The notes: a model not told the origin generated them from the sequence alone. DNA of 64,000 nucleotides from Spirochaetota bacterium (GCA_029265615.1 JAJUIB010000014.1:1-64000); one strand, 5' to 3'. Shown: positions 33,523-43,463, numbered from the stretch's first letter. Translations and numbers: made by a program.

Positions 33523-34072
33523 GCTTTCCCCCCTTCTCCATCAGGGCGAGCAGGGCCTCGCGGGCGCGGAAGGCTCGCACCTTCACATTGCCCTCGGTGA
33601 TTCCGAGGACCCGTCCGATCTCCTTGTAGCTCATCCCGCCGTACTCCTTGAGGATCAGAACCGACTTGAGCTTTTCAGGCAGGCGGTCGAGCATGAACTT
33701 TACCTCCGCCTCCGACTCGCCGCGGATAAGCTCGGCGTCGGCCCCCTCGGTCTCGGCGCGCTCGCCGCGCCACCAACGCTCATAGGCGCGGGTTTCACGC
33801 CCCTTGCGTTTCGCATAGTTGAGCGCCGCATTCTTCACGACCCGGATAAGCCAGAACTTGGCATCGTCCAAGGTGGCGAAGGGGATGCGCTTTTCGATGA
33901 GGCGGATAAAGGCATCATGGACAACATCTTCAGCCGCCTCCTCGGTCCCCGTGATTCGATAGGCGACACGCACGAGCATCGGTGCGGTCGCGTCGTAGAG
34001 GCGCCTGAGCGCGCGCTCGTCGGGAGGGCCATCGTTAGAAAACAAACCGTATACCGCCTGGTTACGCGTCAC
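33512..34072 (-). CDS. ECF-type RNA polymerase sigma factor
   Basis: A 186-residue alternative sigma factor with region 2 (about 20-95; YRITGTEEAAEDVVHDAFIRL, FWLIRVVKNAALNYAKR) and region 4 (about 125-180; LPEKLKSVLILKEYGGMSYKEIGRVLGITEGNVKVRAFRAR, the recognition helix). The GTG start lies 9 bp after the cysS stop. Together with the zinc anti-sigma factor it probably forms an envelope-stress or redox-responsive switch controlling exported proteins such as those downstream. No self-promoter was identified. Confidence 0.92.
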   Translation of the reverse strand: MTRNQAVYGLFSNDGPPDERALRRLYDATAPMLVRVAYRITGTEEAAEDVVHDAFIRLIEKRIPFATLDDAKFWLIRVVKNAALNYAKRKGRETRAYERWWRGERAETEGADAELIRGESEAEVKFMLDRLPEKLKSVLILKEYGGMSYKEIGRVLGITEGNVKVRAFRAREALLALMEKGGKHVS

Positions 34073-34081
34073 GAAGCGCGC

Positions 34082-35509
34082 TTACGCGCGCTTCCACTTC
34101 GTGCCCGAAGGACCATCTTCAAGCAGAATGCCCTCCGCCTTAAGCGCTTCGCGGATCGCATCCGCCTGCGCAAAGTCCTTTGCCTTTTTGGCGGCGGCGC
34201 GTTCGGCGATAAGTGCCTCGATACGCGCGGCGAGCGCAGGGTCGACTTCCGCCACAGCGGGCCGCTCCGTATCACGGAGTCTTAAGCCGAGCACCTGATC
34301 CATGTCGAAGGCCACGGCGAGAGCCTCGGCGGGGGGAACTTCCGCGTCGCGAAGAAGTCCCCAGAGCGCTGCAAGCGCGCGCGGCGTTGCAAAATCCTCG
34401 CAGACGGCCTCGGCAAAGGCCTCGCGATACGCGCGCGCCGCAGGGCCGAGGGCGGCAAGTGCTGCAGCCTCGGGCGCCTTGTCCCGCAAAGCGAGAATAC
34501 GCTCGGAAAGGGATTTCCGCGCCGACGCGGCAGAATCGAGCCCCTCAAAGGAAAACTGAAGCTGGGAGCGATAATGCGCACCGAGGAGGAAGTAGCGGTA
34601 ATCAAGGGCATCGTAGCCACGATCGACCAAGGTCTGGATGGTGAGGAATCCTCCCGCAGACTTGGACATCTTGCCCTTGTCGAGAACGAGGAACTCGTTG
34701 TGCATCCAGTAGTTCACCCACTTCCTACCGGTTGCCGCCTCGGACTGGGCGATCTCGTTCGTGTGGTGGATCGGAATGTGGTCGATGCCCCCCGCATGGA
34801 TGTCAAACTGTTCACCCAGGTACTTCATACTCATTGCGGAGCACTCAATGTGCCAGCCGGGATAGCCGCGCCCCCAGGGGCTGTCCCACAACATTGCCTG
34901 GTTCTCGAACTTGGACTTCGTGAACCACAGGGCGAAGTCGGCGGGGTTGCGCTTGTTGGGGTCGACCTCGACGCGCGCGCCCGCCTTGAGGTCCTCGAGC
35001 TTGAGACGGGCGAGCTCGCCATAGCTCGGAAACTTGGTGACATCGAAATAGAGGTTGCCCCCCGCGGCGTAGGTGTAGCCCTTTTCCTCGATGCGCCGTA
35101 TGAGCGCAATCATCTCGGGAATGTGCTCGGTCGCCTTGCAGACGATGTCGGGGCGCTCGATATTGAGGCGCGCCGTGTCACGAAAAAAGGCCTCGGTGTA
35201 AAACTCGGCAATTTCGTAGACAGTTTTGCCACGCTCGTGGGCGCGCTTCACCATCTTGTCCTCGCCCGTATCCGCGTCGCCCGAAAGATGGCCGACATCG
35301 GTGATGTTCATCACGTGAGTCACCTCATAGCCGAGCCAGCGGAGGGCACGGCAGACCGTGTCATGGGTGACGTAGGCGCGCATGTTGCCAATATGGGCGT
35401 AATCGTAAACAGTCGGGCCGCAGCCGTAAAAGCCGACCTTACCGGGAACGAGGGGGCGAAACTCCACAAGCTCCCGTCCGAGAGTGTTGAAAACGCGGAG
35501 CGTCGGCAT
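34082..35509 (-). CDS. cysS: Cysteinyl-tRNA synthetase
   Basis: Charges tRNA-Cys. The 475 residues show the zinc Cys in [18 protein letters not shown] (HIGH-type motif HIGN), the second zinc region [28 protein letters not shown] and the KMSKS motif in [10 protein letters not shown]. Two adjacent ATGs occur; the second (35509) is correctly spaced from AAGGAGG. The C-terminal DALR-like region is short but complete. It is the first gene of a transcript that continues into the ECF sigma system, an unexpected pairing. Confidence 0.95.
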   Translation of the reverse strand: MPTLRVFNTLGRELVEFRPLVPGKVGFYGCGPTVYDYAHIGNMRAYVTHDTVCRALRWLGYEVTHVMNITDVGHLSGDADTGEDKMVKRAHERGKTVYEIAEFYTEAFFRDTARLNIERPDIVCKATEHIPEMIALIRRIEEKGYTYAAGGNLYFDVTKFPSYGELARLKLEDLKAGARVEVDPNKRNPADFALWFTKSKFENQAMLWDSPWGRGYPGWHIECSAMSMKYLGEQFDIHAGGIDHIPIHHTNEIAQSEAATGRKWVNYWMHNEFLVLDKGKMSKSAGGFLTIQTLVDRGYDALDYRYFLLGAHYRSQLQFSFEGLDSAASARKSLSERILALRDKAPEAAALAALGPAARAYREAFAEAVCEDFATPRALAALWGLLRDAEVPPAEALAVAFDMDQVLGLRLRDTERPAVAEVDPALAARIEALIAERAAAKKAKDFAQADAIREALKAEGILLEDGPSGTKWKRA

Positions 35510-35601
35510 CATGTCCTCCTTAAAACGGCGCGCGCAGGCCTGACAGAGCCGCCTGAGGGCGCGCCCCGCAGGCGGCCTTGCGCCCCGGCCAGCCGGCCGG
35601 C

Positions 35602-35607
35602 TATGAT
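35602..35607 (+). promoter_or_regulatory. -10 box of murB promoter, leaderless type
   Basis: TTGCGC (35578-35583), 18 bp, TATGAT (35602-35607), then 6 nt to the ATG at 35614, with no Shine-Dalgarno. The 104-bp gap to cysS also holds a hairpin (GCCGCCTG, 35548-35555, with CAGGCGGC, 35569-35576), which lies in the cysS leader. Confidence 0.55.
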
Positions 35608-35613
35608 CGGGCC

Positions 35614-36564
35614 ATGCCAACACTACGGGACTTCCTCGAAAAAATCAATATAAGCGCAAAGATCGCGTACGACGAACCCATGGCCGCGCACACCAGTTTC
35701 CACATCGGTGGCCCCGCCGACGCCTATGTGCTGCCGCAGGACGAGCGCTCGGCCCTCGTACTCGTCCGCGCCGCGCGCGCCGAGGGCATCCCCCTGTTCA
35801 CCCTCGGTGGCGGCGCAAACCTCCTCGTCGGCGACCGCGGCATCAGAGGCATTGTCCTCGACACCGCGAAGCTCGACAGTGTCGCGGAGGAGCCTGAGGA
35901 AGACGGCTCGGGCGCGGTCATCCTCGCGGCGGGGGCAGGGCTCGCCGTCGACCGGCTCTGCGAGGAGGCACTTTCGCGCGCGCTCACGGGCCTCGAGAAC
36001 TTCGCAGGCCTTCCCGGCACGGTTGGCGGGGCCGTCTACATGAACGCACGGTGCTACGAGTTCGAGGCCGCCGACCGCCTTGCATGGGTGGAGGCCGCGA
36101 GTCCGGCCCCCGAGGCTCCGGTCGAACGGCGGCCGATCGACCGCGCCGAATGGGCCTACAAGTGCTCGCCGTACCAGGACGACGGCCCCGCCCGCGGTTC
36201 CCTCATCCTCCGCGCGGCATTCCGGCTAACGCGCGGCGATCCCGCCGCGATCGAAGCCGTCATGCGCGCGCGTCGGGCCGACCGCGAGGCGAAAGGCCAC
36301 TACCGCCTCCCCTCTGCGGGTTCGGTGTTCAAGAACGACCGCGCCCTCGGCCGCCCCAGCGGCAAGATCCTCGACGAACTCGGTCTCCGCGGACACAGGA
36401 TGGGCGGCGCGATGGTGTCGGAGTGGCATGCGAACATCTTCGTCAACACAGGCGGCGCCACCGCGCGCGACATGCTCGCCCTCATCGAATTCGCGCAAAG
36501 CGAGGCCCGAACGCGGCTCGGCATCGAGCTTGAACCGGAGGTCATCTTCGCCGGGGATTTCTAG
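35614..36564 (+). CDS. murB: UDP-N-acetylenolpyruvoylglucosamine reductase
   Basis: A FAD/NADPH enzyme making UDP-MurNAc for peptidoglycan. The 316 residues are of the type II form, with FAD-binding segments [16 protein letters not shown] (26-41) and [11 protein letters not shown] (64-74), [34 protein letters not shown] with the catalytic Ser, and a C-terminal [13 protein letters not shown]. The start at 35614 was chosen because a promoter -10 ends 6 nt before it. It is divergent from cysS. Confidence 0.95.
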   Translation: MPTLRDFLEKINISAKIAYDEPMAAHTSFHIGGPADAYVLPQDERSALVLVRAARAEGIPLFTLGGGANLLVGDRGIRGIVLDTAKLDSVAEEPEEDGSGAVILAAGAGLAVDRLCEEALSRALTGLENFAGLPGTVGGAVYMNARCYEFEAADRLAWVEAASPAPEAPVERRPIDRAEWAYKCSPYQDDGPARGSLILRAAFRLTRGDPAAIEAVMRARRADREAKGHYRLPSAGSVFKNDRALGRPSGKILDELGLRGHRMGGAMVSEWHANIFVNTGGATARDMLALIEFAQSEARTRLGIELEPEVIFAGDF

Positions 36565-36582
36565 CGTAGACTCGTTTTTCGG

Positions 36583-36611
36583 TTGCGGCGCGGCGGCGCC
36601 GGAACTACACT
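36583..36611 (+). promoter_or_regulatory. Promoter of antiporter fusion gene, leaderless type
   Basis: TTGCGG (36583-36588), 17 bp, TACACT (36606-36611), then 9 nt to the ATG at 36621. No Shine-Dalgarno sequence is present. Confidence 0.6.
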
Positions 36612-36620
36612 GAACTGGCA

Positions 36621-39146
36621 ATGTCCTTTCCACTCCACGCCACCGATACGCTCGGAGCGTTCTTCGCGGTGCTCGTCGCGACCCTTCTCGTACCGCTCGC
36701 GGCGGAAAAGCTCAGGCTTCCGGTTCTCGCGGCGCTCGCGCTCGCCGGAGCACTCGTCGGACCGCGCGGCCTCGGCATCGTCAATCCGGAGGGTGCAGTC
36801 GCAACACTGGGAGAACTCGGGCTCCTCTACGCGTTCTTTCTTGCGGGCGCTGAGCTCGCCCCCGTCGCGCTCCGGAAAGGCCGCGCGGGACAGCGCGCCG
36901 CCGCCCTCATTTCCTTCGCACTCCCCTTCGGCGCAGCCTTCGCGGCGGGGCGCTCGGGGCTCGGCGCTACGCCCCAGACCGCCATCCTCATCGCCACGGC
37001 CTTCGCAGTGCGAAGCACACGCCCCTATCCCTGCGTGGCGCGACTCGGCATCGCGCGCTCTGAGGCGGCCGGAGCCGCTGCCGAGGGTGCAAGTCTATCC
37101 ACCGCGCTTTCAATCGCAGTCATGACCGCGACGATCCTCGTAACCACGCATCCTCAGGCGCACGCAGAGTCGCGCTCGCTCGCGGGATTCCTCAACGCGC
37201 TCGGTCCGACGGTGCGACTCGCGACGGCCCTGGCTCTCGCCCTCGCAATGTACGTCGCGCTCCCCGCCCTCGCGGCGCGATTTTTCAAAGGCGTGCGTCC
37301 CGACGGCGTCATCGAGTTCATCTTTGTTCTCGCTCTCGCCTTTTTTTGCGCCTTCGCCGCCGACCGCATCGGCATGCCGGCCGCCGCAGGAGCATTTCTC
37401 GCAGGCGGGATGCTCCGCCGCTTCGTTCCGGAGAGTTCCATGCTCATGGGGAGGCTGCGTTTCGCAGGCGAAAGCCTCTTCGTCCCCTTCTTTCTCGTCT
37501 ACGCAGGTATGAGCGCCGATCTAGCCCCCCTCTTCGCCGACGAGCGGCGAATCATCGCGCTCGGCGCCGCGTTCGCGCTCCTTTTCGCCGTGCGCCTTGC
37601 CGCGGCGTTCGCGACAAAGATCGTCCTCAGGCTCGATCCGGACGAGGCGGGCCTGGTCTTCGGCCTTTCGCTCAACCAAGGCGCGGCGGCCCTTGGCGTC
37701 CTCTTCGTGGGGCTCAGGCTCGGCCTTGTCTCGGAAGCCCTCGCAGGGGGCGCTCTCCTCCTCCTCGTTGCGACGGGGCTTTTCGGCCCCCTCGTTGCAA
37801 AAAAAACTGGGGGGCGTCTTGCCCTCCGCTCGGGCACCGCGAGCTTGCGCCCGGAAGGCGAGCCCGACCGCGTGCTCGTCGCTCTCGGCAACCCCGCTGC
37901 GCTCGAACGCCTCGTGGAGCTCGCCTTCCTCCTCCGCGGTCCCGACGAGGAGGAGGCCGTCTACCCCGTTGCGGTCGTCCCCGAATCGGGCGACACCGAG
38001 GAGGAGCTCGCGCGCGCGGAAAACCTCCTTGCGCGGGCCATGGTGCAAGCGACGCGCGCGGGCGTGCCGATACGGCCGCAGACCCGCGTGGCAGTTAACG
38101 TGCCCGAAGGCATCCTCCAGGCCGCGGAGGAGAACCGCACCCGCACCCTCGTCCTCGGCTGGAATCGGGCTCCCCGCCTCTCGAGCTCGTTTTTCGGCAG
38201 CGTCATCGACCGGGTCCTCCAGGGGGGGCGCGGCCTCGTCGTCGTCGCGCGCGTCGCGAAAGGCGGAGGCAAGGCGTTTTCGCGCGTCTCACTCGTCCTT
38301 CCACCGCTTGCCGAGCGGCATCCGGGATTTGCGCGGGGCATCGCGGCGCTCTCGAGCCTAATCCGGCGAAGCGGCGCCCACCTCACGATTTATGCGCAGT
38401 CGCCCCACGCAGAGGCAGCGCGGATCGCCGCCTCCCGCCTTCGCGCGCGGGGCCAGACACAGGTCGTTGAACTTGCTTCGTGGAAGTCGGTGACAGGCAA
38501 GATTCGCTCGCAGGGATCCCCACATTCCGCCTTTGTCATATTCTGTTCGCGCCCAGGCGGCGTCGCCTGGCACCCCGCCGTCGAAAAGCTTCCCCACCTC
38601 CTTGGCGAGGAGTTTCCCGAGGCCCCGCTCCTCTTATTTTACCTCCCCGAGGAACTTGACGCCGCGGCCCCTACCGTAGCGGGAGCCGCGGCCCCCGGCG
38701 CGGAAGAGGCCGTTCCGCCCAACCTCTTCGAGGCCGCGTGCGGGTCGGGACGCGTGCTTGTCGCGATGCGCGAAACAGCCATTGCCGACGGCGTCCGCGG
38801 GCTCCTTGCGCGCGCCTTCGGCCAGGACCGCCGCCTCCTTGGGCGGCTCGCGGCCACCTTTACGGAAATTGCCCAAAAAGCGCCCATCGAGCTCGAGCCC
38901 GGCGTCGTCCTCCTCCATGCGCATGTTGCCGAGGTGGAAGAACCGGTCGTCCTTTTCGGCGCCCGTCCCGAGGGTTTCCGCATCCTCGCCCTGGGCAAGC
39001 CGGCCCGGGTCCTCGTCGTACTCTGCGCCCCCGAAAGTCAGCCCCCCGAAGCGCATCTTGCCGCGCTTGGCGAGATCGCGCGGCTCTTCAGCAAGGAAGG
39101 TCTTGCTGCGCGCCTCCTTGCCGCGCGTAGCCTCGACGATCTGTAG
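36621..39146 (+). CDS. CPA2 antiporter - USP - PTS EIIA-like fusion
   Basis: An 841-residue three-part protein. Residues 1-400 form a cation/proton antiporter (KefB/NapA type) with about 12 membrane segments (AAEKLRLPVLAALALAGALVGPRG, FLAGAELAP, MPAAAGAFLAGGMLRR, FVPFFLVYAGM). Residues about 415-545 look like a universal stress protein domain (RVLVALGNPAALERL .. RTLVLGWN). The C-terminal 130 residues resemble a fructose/Ntr-type EIIA domain: GVVLLHAHV puts His766 at the phospho-acceptor position. The ion and its control are unknown; a phosphorylation- or nucleotide-gated antiporter is inferred. The usual ion-binding Asp region reads AVRSTRPYP. Confidence 0.75.
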   Translation: MSFPLHATDTLGAFFAVLVATLLVPLAAEKLRLPVLAALALAGALVGPRGLGIVNPEGAVATLGELGLLYAFFLAGAELAPVALRKGRAGQRAAALISFALPFGAAFAAGRSGLGATPQTAILIATAFAVRSTRPYPCVARLGIARSEAAGAAAEGASLSTALSIAVMTATILVTTHPQAHAESRSLAGFLNALGPTVRLATALALALAMYVALPALAARFFKGVRPDGVIEFIFVLALAFFCAFAADRIGMPAAAGAFLAGGMLRRFVPESSMLMGRLRFAGESLFVPFFLVYAGMSADLAPLFADERRIIALGAAFALLFAVRLAAAFATKIVLRLDPDEAGLVFGLSLNQGAAALGVLFVGLRLGLVSEALAGGALLLLVATGLFGPLVAKKTGGRLALRSGTASLRPEGEPDRVLVALGNPAALERLVELAFLLRGPDEEEAVYPVAVVPESGDTEEELARAENLLARAMVQATRAGVPIRPQTRVAVNVPEGILQAAEENRTRTLVLGWNRAPRLSSSFFGSVIDRVLQGGRGLVVVARVAKGGGKAFSRVSLVLPPLAERHPGFARGIAALSSLIRRSGAHLTIYAQSPHAEAARIAASRLRARGQTQVVELASWKSVTGKIRSQGSPHSAFVIFCSRPGGVAWHPAVEKLPHLLGEEFPEAPLLLFYLPEELDAAAPTVAGAAAPGAEEAVPPNLFEAACGSGRVLVAMRETAIADGVRGLLARAFGQDRRLLGRLAATFTEIAQKAPIELEPGVVLLHAHVAEVEEPVVLFGARPEGFRILALGKPARVLVVLCAPESQPPEAHLAALGEIARLFSKEGLAARLLAARSLDDL

Positions 39147-39166
39147 CGCGGGAGGGCGCATGGAAA

Positions 39167-39198
39167 GAAAAAGGCGCCCCAAGCGGGGCGCCTTTTTT
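39167..39198. terminator. Bidirectional intrinsic terminator
   Basis: A six-A tract, stem GGCGCCCC / GGGGCGCC with loop AAGC, then six T. It separates the convergent antiporter and OmpA-family genes and can serve both. Confidence 0.92.
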
Positions 39199-39227
39199 CG
39201 GCCCTCAAGCAGGGCCTGGGCACGACC

Positions 39228-42200
39228 TTAATTCTTGTAGAGGATGAATTCCACCCGGCGGTTCTTCCAGCGGTTTTCGGCATCCTTGAAGTCGACGACC
39301 GGCGCACTCGAACCACGGCCCGTCACCGAAAGACGCCGCGGATCGACACCATTCTCGACAAGGAGCCGCCGTACGAGCTCGGCACGGCCGGTCGAGAGCG
39401 GAATGAGCTCGCGCGTTTCCTCCTCGGCGATTCGCGATGCGGATGCACCGATGATCTTGGCCTCGCTGTTCGCATGCCCCTCGATGCCGATCTTGTACTC
39501 CCGGAAGCGATTGAGTATCTGCGCGATGCGCTTTATAACCCGGTCGTTGTTCGCAAGCTTTTCGGCTTCAAGCCCATTGAAATCGGCGGCCCCTGCGCGG
39601 AAGACGATCGACGGCACCTTGATCTTGAGCCGGTCGCCGTCGCGGATCACGAGCACATCGACGGCGATCGTGCCGCTTGTCCGCGTGACGTTCCCCAGCG
39701 CATCCTTGATCGTAAAGTAGTAGGGATAGTCGGTCGCCGCCTCGACAAGCTCGCCCTTCGCGGAACGGCCGTCCCAGGCGATCTGCGATGCTGGCCTGCC
39801 CGTGCCGCCCCAGGCGATAAAGAGCCTTTCCTTGGGCCGCGAGCCCGGAGCGGCGCCCTCGACCACCTGGGTTTCATCGATCTCGAAACGCCACTCGGCG
39901 ATCTCGCTCGCATCGGACACCGAGATGGCGATGGAAAGCTCGTCGTCGACCCCATCGTTGTCGGGGCTGAAGAACTCGGGAGTAATGCGCACCGCGACCC
40001 TCGGCCCCTCGGTGTCAACGAGAAGCGCGCCGGTGCGCGCCTCGGCGCGGTCGCCCTTTAGGTACTCGACGGCGAAAAAGCCCGTGAACTCGCCCTGCAC
40101 GACGGCCCCCGAGGCGTCCTTGCCATCCCAGTCGATCCGCGCGGGGATGTCGCCACCCTTCGCGCCAAAGACGCGAAGCTCGCGCCCCGTCTTGTCGAGA
40201 ACGGCAATGCGCCATGACTCGATGCCTTCGCGGAGGTTGACAATCGGCGAGAAGAAGAGCGTATCGCGGAAGCCGTCGCCGTTGGGCGAGATCGCGCTTT
40301 CCGAAGCGGTGAGGAAGACTTGAACCGCTCGCGCGTCGACGCGGATATTCGCAACCTGGGCCTTGAACGAGTTGCCCGCCGCGTCGGTCGAAGCGACCTC
40401 GTAGCGATAGAGGCCGTCGGGCACGCGGTTGCCCGCCTCGTCGCTTCCATCCCAGGAGAAGTCCCGGGCCTGGCCCTTCCAGGAGAAGCTCCGCAGGGGA
40501 GGCTCGCCCGCGCGCGAGCCTTCGGCGAAAATCCTGCCCTCCCAATCATCGCCCGGGATTGATTTCTGGAAGAAGGACACGGTGTCATTGCGTCCGTCGC
40601 CGTTCGGTGAAAAGAGAAGCGGTTCTGCCTTAAGCTCGATGAAGGGCGCCGTGGTGTCCAGTACAAAAGCCGCGGTCGAAGCTTCGACCGTGTCACCGTT
40701 GAGATACCGGGCCTTGAGGCGGGCGAGATAGCGTCCATCGGGGGCGGCGGACGTGGCATCATCGCGGCCATCCCAGACGAATGCCGTGGGCATGGCCCGG
40801 TCGCCCTTCCAGCTGCGGAGCACGCGACCTGCCGCAAGGGGCGGCGCATCGACCGCTTCGATGCCAAGTTCGTAGCCGACAAGCTGCCCGAGGGCGCTAA
40901 GCTGCGGCGTGATTTTAAGCTGGTCCCGCTGACCGTCGCCGTTGGGGCTGAAGGCGCGCATGTCGACGGACAGCCGCGCCGCCTTTTCCTCGGTGTCGAG
41001 CGACACTGAGGCGGGCGCAGAGGCGAAAGCGTTGCCCGCTCGGTCGGTCGAGGACAAGCGGTAGAGATATACCCCGTCCGGCACCGGTTTGCCCGAGTCA
41101 TCTGCCCCGTCCCACTCCACTTCGCCATCCGGCTCGGGGCCGAACGTGTACGTGCGGACGACCTGGCCGTCTGAGCCGATTATCTCACCGATCCAGCGCT
41201 CCTCGCGCGAACCCCGTTGCGTGAAGCGAACGAGGTTCTGCCCCTCGCGGCCCGCCGGGTTGAAGGCGGCGCGATCCGCGCTCACCGTCGCCGATGGCGG
41301 CGTCACGTCGAGGAGGAAGAGCGGCGAATAGGAGCGCGGCGTGTAGCCATTCACATAGGTGACGGAAAGTTCGGCCTGGTAGCTTCCCTCGGGGAGCGGC
41401 TTCCCATCGGCGCCCGAACCGTCGAATGCTAGGCGCTCGGGAAGACTGGACGCATCGGATCCCGTCCGCGCCCAGCGTTCGCGTTTATCCTTGTCGAGAA
41501 TGGCGATTTTCCAGCCGCTCAAGCCCGTCCGTACGGGCACGCTCGGCGACAGAACAACGACATCCTTCCGCCCATCGCCGTTTGGACTGAAGGCAGAAAG
41601 ATCGATGGCGATGTTGACGGGCGGCTGTTGGGTGTTGACGACGATGTTGTCCACACGGCGGATGACCGAGTTGCCCGCACGGTCGGCCGCGGCGAGCGTC
41701 AGTGTGTAGACGCCATCGGGGAGGACGGAGCCAGAATCGGACCTTCCATCCCAGACAAAATCCTCAGGCCGCCCCGCGCGATAATCGACGGAGCGCAGCA
41801 CCGCACCGCCAGAGTCCAGCACCCGGAGTTGCCACAGGTCCTCGGAGCTCCCTGAAATCTTGAACCGGAGGCTGTCCTTGTTGCCATCGCCATCCGGACT
41901 GAAAATCTTCGAGCTTTCCGCCGCCTCGAGGCTCGCCTCGGGGGCTTTGGTATCGACGATAACCGCAAAGGGGCCGACGCGGCCGACGTTGCCGTTGTCA
42001 TCGACCGCCTCGATCGCGATAGCATAGCGGCCGTCCGGCACGATCGACCCGTCATCCGCACGGCCGTTCCAGCTGAGCACAGGAGGCACCGCAACGCCCT
42101 TTTTCACATAAAGAAGACGCTTCCACAGCCCCTTCAAATCCTGGGTCTCAGGCCGCGTCTCTTTATTTGCGATCGCACGGACGGGCTCGCCTGAGGCATC

Positions 42201-43463
42201 AGCGCCGCGATAGACGTAGAGCGTATAGCCAAGGAGATAGCGCTCGTCGGTGATCGACACGGGGATGTCGATCTGATCCTGGACACCGTTGGCGTTCGGC
42301 GCGAGATAGAACAGCGCGGGTCCCGCCGCCTCGGATTCTGCGCCAAGGGGCGGGCCGGCAAGGGCGATGCGGTCAGCCTCAGGTTCGTTCGGATAGGGCG
42401 TTCCGGGGAACCGGGCCTCGATGCGTGGCGGTTTTTTGTCGAGAAGGCCGAGGCGGGCTGAAACGCCGCCGCCTGCCGCCCACAGGGAACCGTAGAGGGG
42501 CGCCACGGCGAGGCTCGGCTTAAGCTCGCTCCTGTCCCAGCCGCGTTTCGATATGAACGACTCGTCGGCCTTGCGTTCCACGGGTATCGTCGCCGCAAGG
42601 ACGACGGAAGGGATGAGGCTCCGCGAAGCCCCCGCGATGAGCTCGGCGACCGAGAAGTCCCACGAACTCCGGAGCGACACCAGCTCGCGGAAGGAAAGGC
42701 TTAGGCCGAGGCCGAAGGCCAGGTCCTGAAAGCTCGGCGCAGACAGGTCGACTCCAAGACCGAATTTCCACTCGGGGCTCCGGAGGAGGAGGGCACGGGC
42801 GCCGACGCTTGGCGTAAAGGGCGAGGGATAGGCGCTCGTCGCGCCCCCCGCAAGCCCTGTCGCGGGGCTGGGCGTCGAATAGCCCTTGCCGATGCCGGCA
42901 AGCACGCCACCCCAGCGGAGGTCCTTCAGTATGCCCCGGTCGCCGAGCAGGTGGACAAATCCGAGATCGAGACCGAGCCCCCAACCGAAGCCGCCGTTCG
43001 AACCGAGGGCGAGGCCGAGGCCCGCACCAACATAGAAGTTGGAGAACAGGTCCTTGGCGATCGTGCCGCGGGCCTCGAAGTAGGTGCCAAGGGGGAGGCT
43101 CGTCATCGTGTCAGGCGTCGAAACAAGGCGCAGGCCTGCGCCGAGGACGCCGAAGGGCCGCGGCACAGAAATGCCGAGCGAAGCTGCACCGCCAAAGCCC
43201 TGGCCAGCGCTCCCGAAGTCGCTCAAACCGACAAAGCTCGCGTCGAGGACGGGCCGCTGCTGGGCGGCGCTCGCCGCCGGATTGAGCCGATCGGCCGCAG
43301 GGGAGTCAAGGGCGGTCACGGTAAAGCCATAGCCCAGAGCCTCCGCCGAGGCGAGCGAGGGTAGCATGTTCCCCCCCGCCGGGGGATCGTAGGCAAAGGC
43401 CGGAAAGCCTGAGACGAGCGCGATAAGACTCAGAGCCACAACGCGAACGACGTGCCGTTTCAC
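39228..43463 (-). CDS. Giant outer-membrane protein: beta-barrel, FlgD-Ig repeats, OmpA
   Basis: The 1411-residue exported protein starts with GTG; AAGGAGG (43470-43476) is 6 nt before it. A signal peptide ends at GFPAFA near residue 24. The next 350 residues are Gly/Leu-rich with alternating patterns, probably an outer-membrane barrel (PorV/UPF0164-like). Then come at least six FlgD-like Ig repeats marked by FSPNGDGxxD and WDGxxxxGxxxPDGxY; one repeat reads FNPAGREGQ and has lost the acidic motif. The last 110 residues are an OmpA/MotB domain (GIEGHANSEA, GRAELVRRLLVENGVDPRRLSVTGRGS, NRRVEF) that should hold peptidoglycan. It may link the outer membrane to the wall or the periplasmic flagella zone. 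Confidence 0.83.
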   Translation of the reverse strand: MKRHVVRVVALSLIALVSGFPAFAYDPPAGGNMLPSLASAEALGYGFTVTALDSPAADRLNPAASAAQQRPVLDASFVGLSDFGSAGQGFGGAASLGISVPRPFGVLGAGLRLVSTPDTMTSLPLGTYFEARGTIAKDLFSNFYVGAGLGLALGSNGGFGWGLGLDLGFVHLLGDRGILKDLRWGGVLAGIGKGYSTPSPATGLAGGATSAYPSPFTPSVGARALLLRSPEWKFGLGVDLSAPSFQDLAFGLGLSLSFRELVSLRSSWDFSVAELIAGASRSLIPSVVLAATIPVERKADESFISKRGWDRSELKPSLAVAPLYGSLWAAGGGVSARLGLLDKKPPRIEARFPGTPYPNEPEADRIALAGPPLGAESEAAGPALFYLAPNANGVQDQIDIPVSITDERYLLGYTLYVYRGADASGEPVRAIANKETRPETQDLKGLWKRLLYVKKGVAVPPVLSWNGRADDGSIVPDGRYAIAIEAVDDNGNVGRVGPFAVIVDTKAPEASLEAAESSKIFSPDGDGNKDSLRFKISGSSEDLWQLRVLDSGGAVLRSVDYRAGRPEDFVWDGRSDSGSVLPDGVYTLTLAAADRAGNSVIRRVDNIVVNTQQPPVNIAIDLSAFSPNGDGRKDVVVLSPSVPVRTGLSGWKIAILDKDKRERWARTGSDASSLPERLAFDGSGADGKPLPEGSYQAELSVTYVNGYTPRSYSPLFLLDVTPPSATVSADRAAFNPAGREGQNLVRFTQRGSREERWIGEIIGSDGQVVRTYTFGPEPDGEVEWDGADDSGKPVPDGVYLYRLSSTDRAGNAFASAPASVSLDTEEKAARLSVDMRAFSPNGDGQRDQLKITPQLSALGQLVGYELGIEAVDAPPLAAGRVLRSWKGDRAMPTAFVWDGRDDATSAAPDGRYLARLKARYLNGDTVEASTAAFVLDTTAPFIELKAEPLLFSPNGDGRNDTVSFFQKSIPGDDWEGRIFAEGSRAGEPPLRSFSWKGQARDFSWDGSDEAGNRVPDGLYRYEVASTDAAGNSFKAQVANIRVDARAVQVFLTASESAISPNGDGFRDTLFFSPIVNLREGIESWRIAVLDKTGRELRVFGAKGGDIPARIDWDGKDASGAVVQGEFTGFFAVEYLKGDRAEARTGALLVDTEGPRVAVRITPEFFSPDNDGVDDELSIAISVSDASEIAEWRFEIDETQVVEGAAPGSRPKERLFIAWGGTGRPASQIAWDGRSAKGELVEAATDYPYYFTIKDALGNVTRTSGTIAVDVLVIRDGDRLKIKVPSIVFRAGAADFNGLEAEKLANNDRVIKRIAQILNRFREYKIGIEGHANSEAKIIGASASRIAEEETRELIPLSTGRAELVRRLLVENGVDPRRLSVTGRGSSAPVVDFKDAENRWKNRRVEFILYKN

